Under the pieces are notes generated by a model, which was not told the origin of the DNA, searched no databases, and was given only the letters and a program-made list of their open reading frames with translations. A program made the translations under genes and the position numbers. Of a DNA stretch of 64,000 nucleotides, positions 24,916-34,094 are shown piece after piece (positions within the stretch are counted from its first letter, which is position 1; every line of letters begins with the position of its first letter). Origin of the DNA: Sphingomonas sp. (lineage in GTDB: Bacteria; Pseudomonadota; Alphaproteobacteria; Sphingomonadales; Sphingomonadaceae); assembly GCF_003248515.1 (NCBI RefSeq), contig NZ_QFOB01000009.1, positions 101,559 through 165,558 of the forward strand, given 5' to 3'.

Positions 24916-25101
24916 ACAAAACTCCCATTTTCGTTGCTGTGTTTCGGTGAGGGCCTGGCGGTCTATATCTTTGCCTTCGGTTCGGCCAGCGTTTCCTGAT
25001 CAACGGCTTGCCGGAAGGGTTTCGGACATTCTGAAGCAAAGCCTCGGGCCGCTCAGCCACTAATCTATTCAGGCCACGCCGGTTTCGCTTATATTTTAAT
25101 C

Positions 25102-25308
25102 ATGATGGGGAAGAACGATTCGCGCCAAGGTTCTTTGTTTGTCGATGGCGATCTGCCGTCGGTGGAACGCACTACCATGGCAGACAAACAAATTTCCGGT
25201 TCCCTGCGCGAGGTACGCGGTGAAGATTTCCACATGCGTATCCAGCGCCATCCGGCGCCACAGGGCCTTTTCCGGAGAACGTGGCGCAGGCTAATCGGCG
25301 AGCGGTGA
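25102..25308 (+). CDS. Possible small basic protein
   Basis: A 68-codon frame; an internal ATG at 25177 would give a 43-residue basic peptide (MADKQISGSLREVRGEDFHM..., RRTWRRLIGER). No domain or strong ribosome site is visible at the first ATG. It lies alone between HU and cueR promoters, so it could equally be non-coding. Confidence 0.3.
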   Translation: MMGKNDSRQGSLFVDGDLPSVERTTMADKQISGSLREVRGEDFHMRIQRHPAPQGLFRRTWRRLIGER

Positions 25309-25331
25309 AGGCGAACGATTTCGCGCTACTG

Positions 25332-25727
25332 TCAGGTCTTCATCCGGGCTAGGCGCTCGATGATCGGGCATTCGGGCCGAACATCGCCATGACAGGCCTC
25401 GACCAGTTCGTTCAGCGCCGTTCTCATTGCCTCAAGCATGGCGGCCTTGCGGCGAAGCTCCTCGGCACGCGCCAATGCCAGCGCCTTAACATCCCTGCTC
25501 GATCGCCCTCGGTCCTGCCACAAGCCGAGGAGGGAGCGGATTTCCTCGATCGGGAAACCAAGGTCACGGGCATTGGCAATAAAGCGGAAGCGATGAACGT
25601 CCGCGTCCGAATAATCGCGATAGCCGCTGTCCCGCCGTACCGGCGGCGGGACGAGACCGATCTTTTCGTAGTGACGGATCATCCGCTGCGACACGCCGCT
25701 TGCCTGCGCGGCCTGCCCGATGTTCAT
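25332..25727 (-). CDS. cueR: CueR/HmrR-type copper-responsive MerR regulator
   Basis: A 131-residue MerR-family protein. N-terminal winged helix MNIGQAAQASGVSQRMIRHYEKIGL, GYRDYSDADVHRFRFIANARDLGF, dimerisation helix, and C-terminal metal loop with Cys-H-x-D-x-x-x-x-x-C (ACHGDVRPECPIIERL). That two-Cys loop, spaced C-x7-C, is typical of CueR/HmrR sensors of Cu(I)/Ag(I). It overlaps the copA stop by 4 bp, so regulator and pump are co-transcribed from the promoter upstream of copA. Confidence 0.92.
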   Translation of the reverse strand: MNIGQAAQASGVSQRMIRHYEKIGLVPPPVRRDSGYRDYSDADVHRFRFIANARDLGFPIEEIRSLLGLWQDRGRSSRDVKALALARAEELRRKAAMLEAMRTALNELVEACHGDVRPECPIIERLARMKT

Positions 25728-28081
25728 GGATTGCCTCTGTCGAGCCGCACGACGTTGAGCCGCAGCGCATTGGTGACCACCGTGAAAGAGGAAAGGGCCA
25801 TGGCGGCACCCGCAAACATGGGCGACAGCAGGATGCCTGCCACCGGATAGAGCACGCCTGCCGCGACCGGCACGCCAATGCCGTTGAACAGGAACGAGAA
25901 GAAGAGGTTCTGGCGGATGTTTGCCATGGTCGCGCGGGCGAGCCGGCGCGCCCGGACCATCGCCGCGAGATCACCCTTCGTGAGGGTCAGCCCGGCGCTC
26001 TCGATGGCGACGTCGGTGCCTGTACCCATCGCGATCCCCACATCCGCCGCGGCGAGCGCCGGCGCGTCGTTGATGCCGTCGCCCGCCATGGCGACGCATC
26101 TGCCATTCGCCTTCAGCTCAGCGACGATGCGCGCTTTGTCGTCGGGTTTGAGATCTGCATGGACCTCATCGATGCCGCCGATCGCGTTTGCGACCGCCTC
26201 GGCCGTGCGGCGGCTGTCCCCGGTCAGCATGACAATGCGCAGGCCCTCCTCATGAAGCGCGGCGAGGGCCTCGCGTGTCGATGCCTTGATCGGATCGGCG
26301 ACCGCAATCAGACCTGCAGCCTTCCCGTCGACAGAGACGAACATGACACCAGCTGCGCTCGCCCGATGGCTTTCGGCCGCAACATTGAGCAGCGAGATGT
26401 CTGCGCCGACCCTGTGCATCTGTGCGGCGTTGCCGATTGCGATCGCGCGCCCGCCGACGGTCCCGCTGATTCCCGTGCCGGTTTGCGATCCGAAATCGTC
26501 GTCGTCATCCAGCACGAGCCCAAGATCACGCGCAGCCGCGACGATCGCCACGGCAAGCGGATGCTCGGAACGCTGCTCCAGAGCGGCAGCAAGCGCCAGC
26601 ACCTCATCGGCTGCAAATCCTTGGGCGGGGTCGATCGCTACGAGCTTCGGCTTACCCTCGGTGAGCGTGCCGGTCTTGTCGATCACCAGCGTATCGACGC
26701 CGTCGAGGGCTTGCAGCGCCTCCGCATTCTTGACCAGCACGCCGGCCTGCGCGCCGCGTCCGGTGCCGACCATGATCGACATCGGCGTTGCGAGGCCCAG
26801 CGCGCATGGGCACGCGATGATGAGGACGGCGATTGCGTTGAGCAGCGCGTGGCCGAAGCGCGGCTCCGGCCCGACCAGGCTCCAGACGATGAAAGTCGCG
26901 ATCGCCACCAGCACAACCGCAGGAACGAACCAGCCGGCGATGCGGTCGGCCACAGCCTGGATCGGTGCGCGACTGTGCTGCGCTTCTGTCACCATCGCGA
27001 CTATGCGCGCCAAAACGGTGTCCGAACCGATCGCCTGTGCTTCCATGACGAGGCTGCCGGTGCCGTTGACCGTGCCGCCGGTGACCGCCGCGCCGGCCGA
27101 CTTGGGCACAGGCGCCGGCTCGCCGGTAAGCATCGATTCATCGACGGACGAGCGTCCGTCCGTCACGACGCCGTCGACCGGGATCGACTCGCCTGGGCGC
27201 ACACGCAACCGCTCCCCTTTGGCGATGTCCGCCAACGGCACGTCGCTCTCGGTCCCGTCGGAGCCGATGCGCCGAGCTGTCTTGGGCGCGAGATTGAGCA
27301 GAGCGCGAATGGCGCGGCCGGTGGATGCGCGCGCCCGTAACTCCAGGACCTGGCCGAGCAGCACGAGCGCGACGACGACGCCCGCCGCTTCGTAATAGAC
27401 CGGGACCATGCCACCGTGCGCGCGGAATGCGTCCGGGAAGATACCGGGTGCGAGGGTGGCGACGAGGCTGTAGAGGAACGCGGCGCCGACGCCGATCGCG
27501 ATCAAAGTGAACATATTATAGTGGCGGCTCTTCAGCGAGGCCCAGCCGCGCTCGAAAAAGGGCCGTCCACCCCACAGCACGATCGGCGCGGTGAGCGCGA
27601 GCTGCACCCAAGGCGACCAGCGCATGGGCACAAGGTGCAGCCCAACCATTTCACCCCCCATCGAGAGCAGCAGCAGCGGTACGGCGAGAATGCCGCTCAC
27701 CCAGAGGCGGCGGGTGAAATCGACCAGTTCCGGGTTCGGCCCTTCGTCACCGCTTGGCTCGACGGGCTCCAGCGCCATGCCGCAGATCGGGCAGGTGCCG
27801 GGGCCGTTGCGACGGACCTCGGGATGCATCGGGCAGGTCCACGTCCCGGAAGCCGATGCGGGAGGGGAGGGCGGCGATTGCGGCGTCAGATATCTCGCGG
27901 GATCGGCAACAAATTTTGCCCGGCATCCCGCGCTGCAAAAATGAAAGGTGGCGCCATCTCGCTCGACATGATGCTGCGTCTTGTGGGGATCCACGCGCAT
28001 TCCGCAGACAGGATCCTTCACCTCGCGTGCGGGCTCGGCATGCGGGGAGCAATCGCCGTCATGGCCATGATGATCGTGCAT
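25724..28081 (-). CDS. copA: Copper-translocating P1B-type ATPase with YHS and heavy-metal-binding N-terminal domains
   Basis: A 785-residue Cu(I)-exporting P-type ATPase. The N-terminus carries a His-rich MHDHHGHDGD tail, a YHS domain (KDPVCGMRVDP, about 22-32), and a CPMHP...CPICGMALEP heavy-metal-binding domain (about 82-108). Then come eight membrane segments with the CPCALGLATP transport site, the phosphorylation loop DKTGTLTEGKP, SEHPLA, MLTGDS, and GDGINDAPALAAADVG. The usual N-terminal HMA (GMxCxxC) repeats are replaced by the YHS/CPMHP pair. It exports copper from the cytoplasm and is controlled by CueR from the same operon. Confidence 0.96.
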   Translation of the reverse strand: MHDHHGHDGDCSPHAEPAREVKDPVCGMRVDPHKTQHHVERDGATFHFCSAGCRAKFVADPARYLTPQSPPSPPASASGTWTCPMHPEVRRNGPGTCPICGMALEPVEPSGDEGPNPELVDFTRRLWVSGILAVPLLLLSMGGEMVGLHLVPMRWSPWVQLALTAPIVLWGGRPFFERGWASLKSRHYNMFTLIAIGVGAAFLYSLVATLAPGIFPDAFRAHGGMVPVYYEAAGVVVALVLLGQVLELRARASTGRAIRALLNLAPKTARRIGSDGTESDVPLADIAKGERLRVRPGESIPVDGVVTDGRSSVDESMLTGEPAPVPKSAGAAVTGGTVNGTGSLVMEAQAIGSDTVLARIVAMVTEAQHSRAPIQAVADRIAGWFVPAVVLVAIATFIVWSLVGPEPRFGHALLNAIAVLIIACPCALGLATPMSIMVGTGRGAQAGVLVKNAEALQALDGVDTLVIDKTGTLTEGKPKLVAIDPAQGFAADEVLALAAALEQRSEHPLAVAIVAAARDLGLVLDDDDDFGSQTGTGISGTVGGRAIAIGNAAQMHRVGADISLLNVAAESHRASAAGVMFVSVDGKAAGLIAVADPIKASTREALAALHEEGLRIVMLTGDSRRTAEAVANAIGGIDEVHADLKPDDKARIVAELKANGRCVAMAGDGINDAPALAAADVGIAMGTGTDVAIESAGLTLTKGDLAAMVRARRLARATMANIRQNLFFSFLFNGIGVPVAAGVLYPVAGILLSPMFAGAAMALSSFTVVTNALRLNVVRLDRGNP

Positions 28082-28102
28082 CGCCTTTCTCCTTTGTCAT
28101 AG

Positions 28103-28133
28103 GAAATAAGGTCTGACATCATGTCAAGGTCAA
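28103..28133 (-). promoter_or_regulatory. CueR-type (MerR-family) promoter of copA-cueR
   Basis: On the minus strand, -35 TTGACC (28133-28128) and -10 TATTTC (28108-28103) are separated by 19 bp, the over-long spacer that MerR-family activators need to untwist. A dyad TGACAT-C-ATGTCA-like palindrome (28114-28126) fills the spacer. It is 22 bp upstream of the copA start. Confidence 0.75.
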
Positions 28134-28246
28134 GTCATGGGATAGGCCGTGCAAGGCGCCTGATAGAGGCGGTCGCCGTTCGACGGCAAAGTGACGTCAC
28201 TCGAGCAAACGACGTCTGGCAACCTCCATTGGGCAGCCGAGATGCA

Positions 28247-28813
28247 TTAGTTGGTTGCCGGCGGCGCGGGTAGGGGATAGCGTATCCTCAGATTGGTCGT
28301 ACGGCGCACCTTCTGAATAGTTGCAAGTGCCGCAGAACCCGATACTCCGAAAAGCTTGCCAATCTCTGCGCCGCTCCAACCGTCCCGATCATGTAGTTCC
28401 AGCATTTCCTCGCCAAGAGCAAATCTCTCTGCCCGTGCTTCCGCTGCCTGGCTGACCATTTTCACATAACGGGCAAGAGATGGTCCCAGAAGTTCAAGTG
28501 CCAGAGGCTCGGGGGCCCCGGTCCACTCGTCATGGAGACGCCAGCCATAGCGATCCATGGCTGCGGCTATCTCACAGTAACAGACATTGCCAAGATTGGG
28601 CAGGCGAATGATACTTGATCGTGAGCAACGCGACAGATCGCTCAAATGCATCTGTTCGATCGATGTGTGTGCTACCGTGGATTCGGGGTCATCATTTCTG
28701 TTCAAATGTCCAAGGCAGTTGCGTGTCCGAGTGGAAATAACGTGCCATGCCTCGAGCGCAAGAACCGCGACATCAACTCGCCTTCGCGTTATTTCCAGAT
28801 CAATTTGAGACAT
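28247..28813 (-). CDS. Hypothetical protein with C-terminal helix-turn-helix-like segment
   Basis: A 188-residue frame. The C-terminal 60 residues (GWSGAEIGKLFGVSGSAALATIQKVRRTTNLRIR) look like a helix-turn-helix. The middle (LARYVKMVSQAAEARAERFALGEEMLELHDRDG) is helical. The N-terminal 80 residues are less convincing, and an internal ATG may be the true start (MDRYGWRLHDEWTG..., about residue 86). No family is recognised. Confidence 0.45.
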   Translation of the reverse strand: MSQIDLEITRRRVDVAVLALEAWHVISTRTRNCLGHLNRNDDPESTVAHTSIEQMHLSDLSRCSRSSIIRLPNLGNVCYCEIAAAMDRYGWRLHDEWTGAPEPLALELLGPSLARYVKMVSQAAEARAERFALGEEMLELHDRDGWSGAEIGKLFGVSGSAALATIQKVRRTTNLRIRYPLPAPPATN

Positions 28814-29290
28814 TGTCGGTGTGCAGGCTCCCGGCTACCTAGATATCAAGAACACTCCATAGCGTGGAGTAATATCTACCATCTTTGCGGATGGTGACGA
28901 GAGCATCGCTCGAGCTCGATCCGTTCGCACATGCCTGACGTCCGACTGCTGTTCGTTATCAAGGAGAGCTTGGATCTGGTGGATACCCAGATCGGCCCCC
29001 AGAGTATCAGGCTTCATGCATCGCGATTCTCTCGTGAAAGTCTGGCAACTCAGCCCGTCGGGGCAGTTGCGGGCCCTGCCGGGAGCAGGTGATCGCGGCG
29101 GCCTCCACTGCGAAATGAATCATTCGCGAAACTGACCGGCCGAAAGCGCCGCTTTGTCTTCCGCCCGATCGACGCCGTCTTCGTCGAGCCTCACAGCAAC
29201 GCAGATTGATAGGTACCGCCCGCGCCGACCATATCGATGACGTCTGTCGGAACGGCCTCAATCTCGGACACCGGCCATTCGCGGGCAGGG
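28814..29290. other. Gap without a convincing gene
   Basis: Open frames (for example 29007-29294 minus) are Arg-rich and lack recognisable motifs. No promoter or repeat could be assigned. The plus strand around 29040-29130 has short GC-rich palindromic bits only. Confidence 0.35.
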
Positions 29291-29860
29291 TCACGTTCTA
29301 AGCGGATCGAAGCTCAAACCAAGCCGGGTCTGCCAGTCAACCCGGCTCAGTTGAAGAAGAGAGATGCCATAGGCAAGCGCGATGCCGATGCTTACCGCGC
29401 CCGTTCTGTTGCCCGGAAACAGATGCCAGGCGGCGAGCACAAACACAATGCGCATTGCCAGGTGAACGAGGCCGAGCGGATGGCCGATGGTCCAAGAAAA
29501 GACTACCCAATGGAGTGCGAAACCAATGCCGACGCTAATGGGAAACAGGGCCGGGGCGTAGATCCAGACAGGGATATGAATGGCCCAGGTCGACAGCGCC
29601 ATAATCCGCGCCATAACGGACAAACGCAGAAGCGGATTTTCGGATGGTGCGCTCATGTCTTCACCCCGCAGGCGCCCGACAAGCAGGCCAAGCGGCATGA
29701 TCGCCCAGAAACAAAGGGCAAGCACCAGATTGTGGAGCGGTGGCGCAACCGCAAGAGTTAGAAGCGCGACCGCCGAGTAAACGATCAAGCCTGTTATCGG
29801 AAGCGCGAGCGATCCCTTGCGCCGCACTATAAAATCCACACGCATCTCATCGAAAGTCAT
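29291..29860 (-). CDS. DUF7010-like integral membrane protein
   Basis: A 189-residue protein starting MTFDEMRVDFIVRRKGSLALPITGLIVYSAV (split helices), with six or so hydrophobic segments and the 'NPLLRLSVMARIM' loop. The 'eMr.DF..r.KgslalpitGli' start fits the DUF7010 membrane family, from memory. ATG 29860 is chosen because upstream extension is Arg-rich. Function unknown. Confidence 0.7.
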   Translation of the reverse strand: MTFDEMRVDFIVRRKGSLALPITGLIVYSAVALLTLAVAPPLHNLVLALCFWAIMPLGLLVGRLRGEDMSAPSENPLLRLSVMARIMALSTWAIHIPVWIYAPALFPISVGIGFALHWVVFSWTIGHPLGLVHLAMRIVFVLAAWHLFPGNRTGAVSIGIALAYGISLLQLSRVDWQTRLGLSFDPLRT

Positions 29861-29988
29861 GGCCGAATCCTCTGGTCTTGTCCTTCCGAGGTCGAAAGCC
29901 GAGCCCACACTATTCGGCCTTTTCGCCTTTCGCCTTGCAGCATGCGCTCTGCGCACAATCCCGCTATCCAGCGCTCTCCCTCAAAAAG

Positions 29989-30034
29989 CGGCCGCTAGCC
30001 CGGCCTGGATTTTGTCCAAGCCGGCTAGCGGCCG
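29989..30034 (-). terminator. Rho-independent terminator of the 30025 gene
   Basis: A 15-bp near-perfect stem (29989-30004 with 30020-30034, one extra C) overlaps the last codons of the minus-strand gene. It is followed on that strand by a CTTTTTG run. Confidence 0.7.
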
Positions 30035-30288
30035 GCGGCCTTGTCGCTTTCGAGCGTCCCGAGAATATCGGATGCAATCACATCCATCTCATGCTCCGCC
30101 GCCAGGCGCTCGGCCAACGCGACTAGCGGCGCGGGGTCCGTATATTGGTTGGGCCTGGCTCCCTCCCACACCAATGGCTTTCGACCTCCATCCAGCAGGT
30201 GAAGGAAGAATGTTCCCATAGGCTGATCCCACCCTATCCAGATGATGCAGGGGCTATCATCGACTAGCGCATAGGCGTGACGCGACAT
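30025..30288 (-). CDS. Small hypothetical protein
   Basis: An 87-residue protein (CIIWIGWDQPMGTFFLHLLDGG, PLVALAERLAAEHEMDVIASDILGTLESD) with natural composition, ended by a good intrinsic terminator, which supports a real transcript. It begins 9 bp after the stop of the 30298 frame and is probably co-transcribed with it. No known domain; such genes are common on sphingomonad plasmids. Confidence 0.6.
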   Translation of the reverse strand: MSRHAYALVDDSPCIIWIGWDQPMGTFFLHLLDGGRKPLVWEGARPNQYTDPAPLVALAERLAAEHEMDVIASDILGTLESDKAAGR

Positions 30289-30297
30289 GAGACGGTC

Positions 30298-30480
30298 CTA
30301 TTTCTCTGGCGAATGAGGGCTTTCTCGGCGCTGCAATTCGTGCTCGATCGCTTCGGGAATAAAGAGCGCCAGCGATAGCCAACCGGTGTCCATAAGCGGC
30401 GATGGTGTCGATTGACGGCCCGAAAGGCAAGGCACTTCCGCCGTTTTCTTGTACCGCTCAAAGCCTGACAGGATCGACAA
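30298..30480 (-). CDS. Possible small protein upstream of the 30025 gene
   Basis: A 60-residue frame (MSILSGFERYKKTAEVP..., LALFIPEAIEHELQRRE). It is plausible as the first gene of a two-gene unit with the 30025 protein, from its spacing. No domain and only a weak ribosome site are seen. Confidence 0.4.
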   Translation of the reverse strand: MSILSGFERYKKTAEVPCLSGRQSTPSPLMDTGWLSLALFIPEAIEHELQRRESPHSPEK

Positions 30481-30877
30481 TACCGATCATCTCAGTTGCC
30501 ATTCCGGCACTGGCGCAAGTCTGCGCGCTCAAGGCTTGGGTTCCCCGATTGAGCGAGCAGGCTTGCGGCCGCATCCTGCCTCGCTGCTCTGAATAGTCTT
30601 TTTGACGAAGAATTCCTCGCGACCGATCCATCGTTTGTGCAGTGCAGCAAAAAGATCTTGCCGGCAAGCCTCGTCATGATACTCTTTTCCTCAGGAGCAC
30701 CATCCTGATAAACTATGGCCTGCTGCAGTTCCCAGCCTGTGGCGGGCCATTCTTTGTTGGCAGATCGACGAGAATCACCATGCTGGCGGTCAGAGCAGCC
30801 ATGGCGTGATGGCGCGTGCAACTTGCCAGGCACATTGATCGAGCCCGCCATGGCCGCCCTACCTGACCCTTTTGCTA
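30481..30877. other. Gap without a convincing gene
   Basis: A 129-codon frame at 30492-30881 (minus) is Ser/Arg-rich and shows no family likeness. Nothing regulatory was identified. Confidence 0.35.
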
Positions 30878-31675
30878 TCAACTGTCTGGGCTATGTGGCA
30901 GCTGGTGCAGCGCAAAGCCACTTACGCCCGCTGGTTCTATGCCGCCGCGCAATTCCATGCTCGGGATATGGTAATCCCCGTAGTTCTGCTTTCGGTATGG
31001 AATGGGAGGTGTCGTTTCCAGCGTGCGCATCCGTTCGCGTAACTCGCGAGCCGTAGCCGCGAAGCGCATTTCGTCGAATCGGTCGGTGCTGTAGGTCACA
31101 AAGGGTGGCAGCACGTCGTAGCCGGGGTAGTAAAGAATCCCGTGATTGATCGGGAACAACAGATCGTCGATCGGACCATTCACGCCGCGGGCGGAGTAGT
31201 GCTCTTCCCAGCCTCCGGCCGCCACGATCAGCATCGCGCGCTTACCCGCCATGACGCCTTCACCATAGCGGTCGCCCCAGCGCCTGTCGCTATGCTCGCC
31301 GACGCCGTAGGCGAAACCATAGGCATATACCCGATCCACCCAGCCTTTTAGGATGGCAGGCATGGCGAACCACCAGAGCGGGAACTGCAAGATCAGCGTA
31401 TCGGCCCACTGTAGCTTGTCGATCTCGGCTTTTACGTCGTCCGTCAGGGTGCCGGTCGCAAAAGCAGTTTTCGAGGCGGCTACCGGCAGCAGTCGCTCAT
31501 TGGAGGCGAGGGCGGGGAAATCGGCGCGATCGACCTGCGATTTCCACTGCATCGCATAGAGGTCGGAAACTTTGACCTGATGTCCCGCCGCTTCGAGCTC
31601 CCGGATCGCCACATCACGCAGAGAGGCAGAAAGGGATTTCGGTTCGGGATGAGCGAAAACGATCAGGATATTCAT
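30878..31675 (-). CDS. NAD(P)H:quinone oxidoreductase-like flavodoxin-fold protein (NQO1/MdaB family)
   Basis: A 265-residue flavoprotein: MNILIVFAHPEPKSLSASL (FAD/FMN phosphate loop), LILQFPLWWFAMPAILKGWVDRV (the classic 'PLWW...P' flavin motif at about 105-127), and AAGGWEEHYSARG. It reduces quinones or electrophiles by two electrons. It is divergent from a LysR gene at 31772, a typical regulator-reductase pair responding to quinones. Confidence 0.92.
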   Translation of the reverse strand: MNILIVFAHPEPKSLSASLRDVAIRELEAAGHQVKVSDLYAMQWKSQVDRADFPALASNERLLPVAASKTAFATGTLTDDVKAEIDKLQWADTLILQFPLWWFAMPAILKGWVDRVYAYGFAYGVGEHSDRRWGDRYGEGVMAGKRAMLIVAAGGWEEHYSARGVNGPIDDLLFPINHGILYYPGYDVLPPFVTYSTDRFDEMRFAATARELRERMRTLETTPPIPYRKQNYGDYHIPSMELRGGIEPAGVSGFALHQLPHSPDS

Positions 31676-31686
31676 AGTGTTCACCT

Positions 31687-31714
31687 GCTTGCGGCCGACG
31701 AGTCTCCTGCAAGC
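31687..31714. promoter_or_regulatory. Candidate operator between divergent quinone reductase and LysR genes
   Basis: A 6-bp dyad GCTTGC / GCAAGC with a 16-nt spacer lies 12 bp upstream of the reductase start. It is in the right place for the divergent LysR protein to bind, but the spacing is not the canonical T-N11-A. Confidence 0.3.
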
Positions 31715-31771
31715 TAGGCGGTGGCAAATTGATCCGGTATAGACAGGGTCAAGATAGTATAATGCCGAAAA

Positions 31772-32701
31772 ATGGATCAATCTCACGTCACACTTGAGCG
31801 CATGCGCACCTTCATCCGCGTCGCCGATCGCGGAAACCTCTCGGCGGTCGCGCGCGAGATGAATATCGGCCAATCCAGTGTCACCCGGCATCTTCGTGAA
31901 CTGGAGGATGCTTTGGGCGTGGTGCTGTTCAGCAGGACGACGCGGCGGGTGGCGCTGACCGAGGAAGGTCGCCGGTACTACACCAACGCGATCCAGATAC
32001 TCCACCTTGTCGAACAGGCCGGCGATGAAGCGAGACGCGCACGCGAATCACCGGCCGGCACGGTGCGGGTATCTTGCACGGCGGCGCTCGGAGTCCGCTA
32101 TATCAGTCGGCTGATCTTTGCCTTTCAGGATCGCTATCCCGAGATTGCCGTCGATCTGAACCTGACCGACGAACGCATCGATCTCGTTCGGGAAGGCGTG
32201 GACATAGCCATCCGCCTCGGCCCCCTGACCGACAGTTCCATGAAGCTGCGGGCGCTTGGAGATAGCCGGCGCATCCTCGTCGGTTCGCCAGATTACCTGG
32301 CGCTCCACGGGCGACCTTCGGCGCCCGAAGGCCTGGTGAACCTTGAAGGTATCCGTATGTGGAATATCGCGGGCAGCGATACGCTGACGCTGGAGGGCCC
32401 CAACGGCGATACCCATGTGGTGCCCTTTGGCGGACGCCTTCGTCTCGATCACGGGCTTGCGGCGCGCGAAGCTTATCTCGCCGGTCGCGGCATTGGTCCG
32501 GCTCACATCTGGCTGGTTGACGACCTGCTTTCCGAAGGGCTGCTCGAAACGATTCTCCCTGATCAGGCGCCTCCATCCGTGCCGCTCAACATGCTGATCG
32601 TGCCGGAACGCGCAGGGATCGTACGCGTACGCCTGCTGGTCGAATTCCTGGCCAGGGAGGTGCTGGCTATCCCCGGCATCGAGCGCCCGCTCGGCCTCTA
32701 G
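31772..32701 (+). CDS. LysR-family transcriptional regulator
   Basis: A 309-residue LysR protein: winged helix with AVAREMNIGQSSVTRHLRELEDALG (about 28-52) and LFSRTTRRVALTEEGRRYY, then a substrate domain starting GTVRVSCTAALG and 'DIAIRLGPLTDSSMKLR'. It belongs to the CrgA/DhcR-like subgroup. It is divergent from the quinone reductase at 30878, its probable target. Confidence 0.93.
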   Translation: MDQSHVTLERMRTFIRVADRGNLSAVAREMNIGQSSVTRHLRELEDALGVVLFSRTTRRVALTEEGRRYYTNAIQILHLVEQAGDEARRARESPAGTVRVSCTAALGVRYISRLIFAFQDRYPEIAVDLNLTDERIDLVREGVDIAIRLGPLTDSSMKLRALGDSRRILVGSPDYLALHGRPSAPEGLVNLEGIRMWNIAGSDTLTLEGPNGDTHVVPFGGRLRLDHGLAAREAYLAGRGIGPAHIWLVDDLLSEGLLETILPDQAPPSVPLNMLIVPERAGIVRVRLLVEFLAREVLAIPGIERPLGL

Positions 32702-32751
32702 GCCAAAGGATCGGGGCAGGTGCGCCACAAAAGTTGTCCGACGCACGACAC

Positions 32752-33678
32752 TTATGTGTTTGGTTCCAACGCCGCGCGCATTTCCGCCAATTTTTCCTGA
32801 CATAGCTCGTTGACGATCGTGCCGAGTATCTCGACGCGTTCGGAGAGATAGACGAACTCCTCATCCGTCATCTTGAAATGATCGGAATGCCGCGCTTTCA
32901 CATAGGCGTCTTTGAGCTTGAGGAAGCGCGCTTCGAGCTTGCGCTTGTCGCGGGGCCAGGCATCGACCAGCCGCGGAGAAAGCCGCTCCGCAAGTTGGCG
33001 CAGGAATTTGATGTTGTGGCTGTAGGGGGTGTAGAAGGTGTAGACGAGCAGGACGCAATAATAGAGTCGCTCGCAGGCCTGCTGGAGGTTGTAGGCCGCG
33101 TCGGGAAATTGCTTCGCCTCATAGAAAAACTGGAAACCCATCCGTGAGGAGACAGCTAGGCCAAACCACTGGTCGTAATAGCCCTTGGCCATATCATAAG
33201 CCTGCTGCGGCGTCTTGGGCCTGGGCTTGTGCAGTTCCTTGTCGTCGGCCTGATAGAGGGCGATGCCGTCGCGGGCGATGTCCATGAAGAAATAACGGCC
33301 GTGCGCCAGCCCATCATTCACTTCCTGCAGGGTGTGAATGATGAAATTGACCGGCGTACGGAGCCGGTTGAGGATCATGGTCTCAATGTTGAGGCGTTCT
33401 TCGGCCTTGTCCCAATATTCGAGCCGGTCCGTCAGTTCCTTCTGGTTGACGATGATGAGCAGATCGAAATCCGATCGGTAGCCGCGCTCGGTATGCGGCT
33501 CATGCACCCAGCGTCCCGTGGCATAGGAGCCGTAGAGAATGATCTTGAGGATCCGGCCCAGCTTGCGGGGGCCGGTCGGCTCTCCATGGGCGTCGTCGAA
33601 TTCCTCGAACAAGATCTGAATGACCCGGTCAAGCTCGCGCCGCTTGTTGGCAGGGAGGTGGTCGATTTCCGTTTTCAT
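32752..33678 (-). CDS. Fused nucleotidyltransferase-HEPN protein, third gene of a vapBC operon
   Basis: A 308-residue protein. The N-terminal half is a minimal nucleotidyltransferase: IILYGSYATGRW (GSxxxG, about 50-56) and YRSDFDLLIIV (DxD metal site, about 72). The C-terminal half is a HEPN domain (YDMAKGYYDQWFGLAVSSRM, QFPDAAYNLQQACERLYYCVLLV, SHNIKFLRQLAERL). The RxxxxH RNase motif is not clearly intact (ARHSDHF has a shorter spacing). Separate MNT and HEPN genes form the MntA-HepT toxin-antitoxin system; here they are one polypeptide. Its start overlaps the stop of vapC by 4 bp. Confidence 0.85.
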   Translation of the reverse strand: MKTEIDHLPANKRRELDRVIQILFEEFDDAHGEPTGPRKLGRILKIILYGSYATGRWVHEPHTERGYRSDFDLLIIVNQKELTDRLEYWDKAEERLNIETMILNRLRTPVNFIIHTLQEVNDGLAHGRYFFMDIARDGIALYQADDKELHKPRPKTPQQAYDMAKGYYDQWFGLAVSSRMGFQFFYEAKQFPDAAYNLQQACERLYYCVLLVYTFYTPYSHNIKFLRQLAERLSPRLVDAWPRDKRKLEARFLKLKDAYVKARHSDHFKMTDEEFVYLSERVEILGTIVNELCQEKLAEMRAALEPNT

Positions 33679-34094
33679 GATCTCGGCGTCATTGGGGACG
33701 GGTGGGAGAGAGCGCTCTCGACGTCCGTCTGGCTGAAGTCATTGCCCTTGAAGAGCAGGGGTTCGTCGCAGGCTTTCGCCAGCGCATAGGGGAAGCAGTC
33801 GCCATAGTTGAGCGCGGCCGGATGGCGTCCCTTGCCGAAGTCGAAGAAAGCTTGCCGGGCGATCAAGCCCTGCTCGAGGGTGACAGGTTCGATCTGGATG
33901 CCGGCGCGTCGCACAAAGCTCTCGGCATGCCGCGTGCCTTCCGGGCCTAGCTGCTTTTCGACGACGAGCGTCAGTTCGAGATAGGTCGCCACGCTCATAC
34001 GGCAGATATCCGCCCGCTGGACGATCTCGGTAAAGCTGCCAGCCTCCTCCTCACCATAAAGAATGGCGACCAGCGCTGAGGTGTCGACGATCAT
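33675..34094 (-). CDS. vapC: VapC-type PIN-domain ribonuclease toxin
   Basis: A 139-residue PIN-domain protein with the acidic residues in order: D4 (MIVDTSALVAIL), Glu in TYLELTLVVE (about 41), Asp in LNYGDCFPYALAK (about 99) and Asp in FKGNDFSQTDV (about 117). VapC toxins cleave tRNA or rRNA. It overlaps the antitoxin gene by 4 bp upstream and the NT-HEPN gene by 4 bp downstream. Confidence 0.93.
   Translation of the reverse strand: MIVDTSALVAILYGEEEAGSFTEIVQRADICRMSVATYLELTLVVEKQLGPEGTRHAESFVRRAGIQIEPVTLEQGLIARQAFFDFGKGRHPAALNYGDCFPYALAKACDEPLLFKGNDFSQTDVESALSHPSPMTPRS

Noticed and set aside
25700..27395. Very long plus-strand frames across copA
   Set aside because: Antisense shadows of copA; all recognisable motifs are on the minus strand.
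30492..30881. 129-codon minus-strand frame
   Set aside because: Low-quality composition, no homology pattern; probably chance between two real units.
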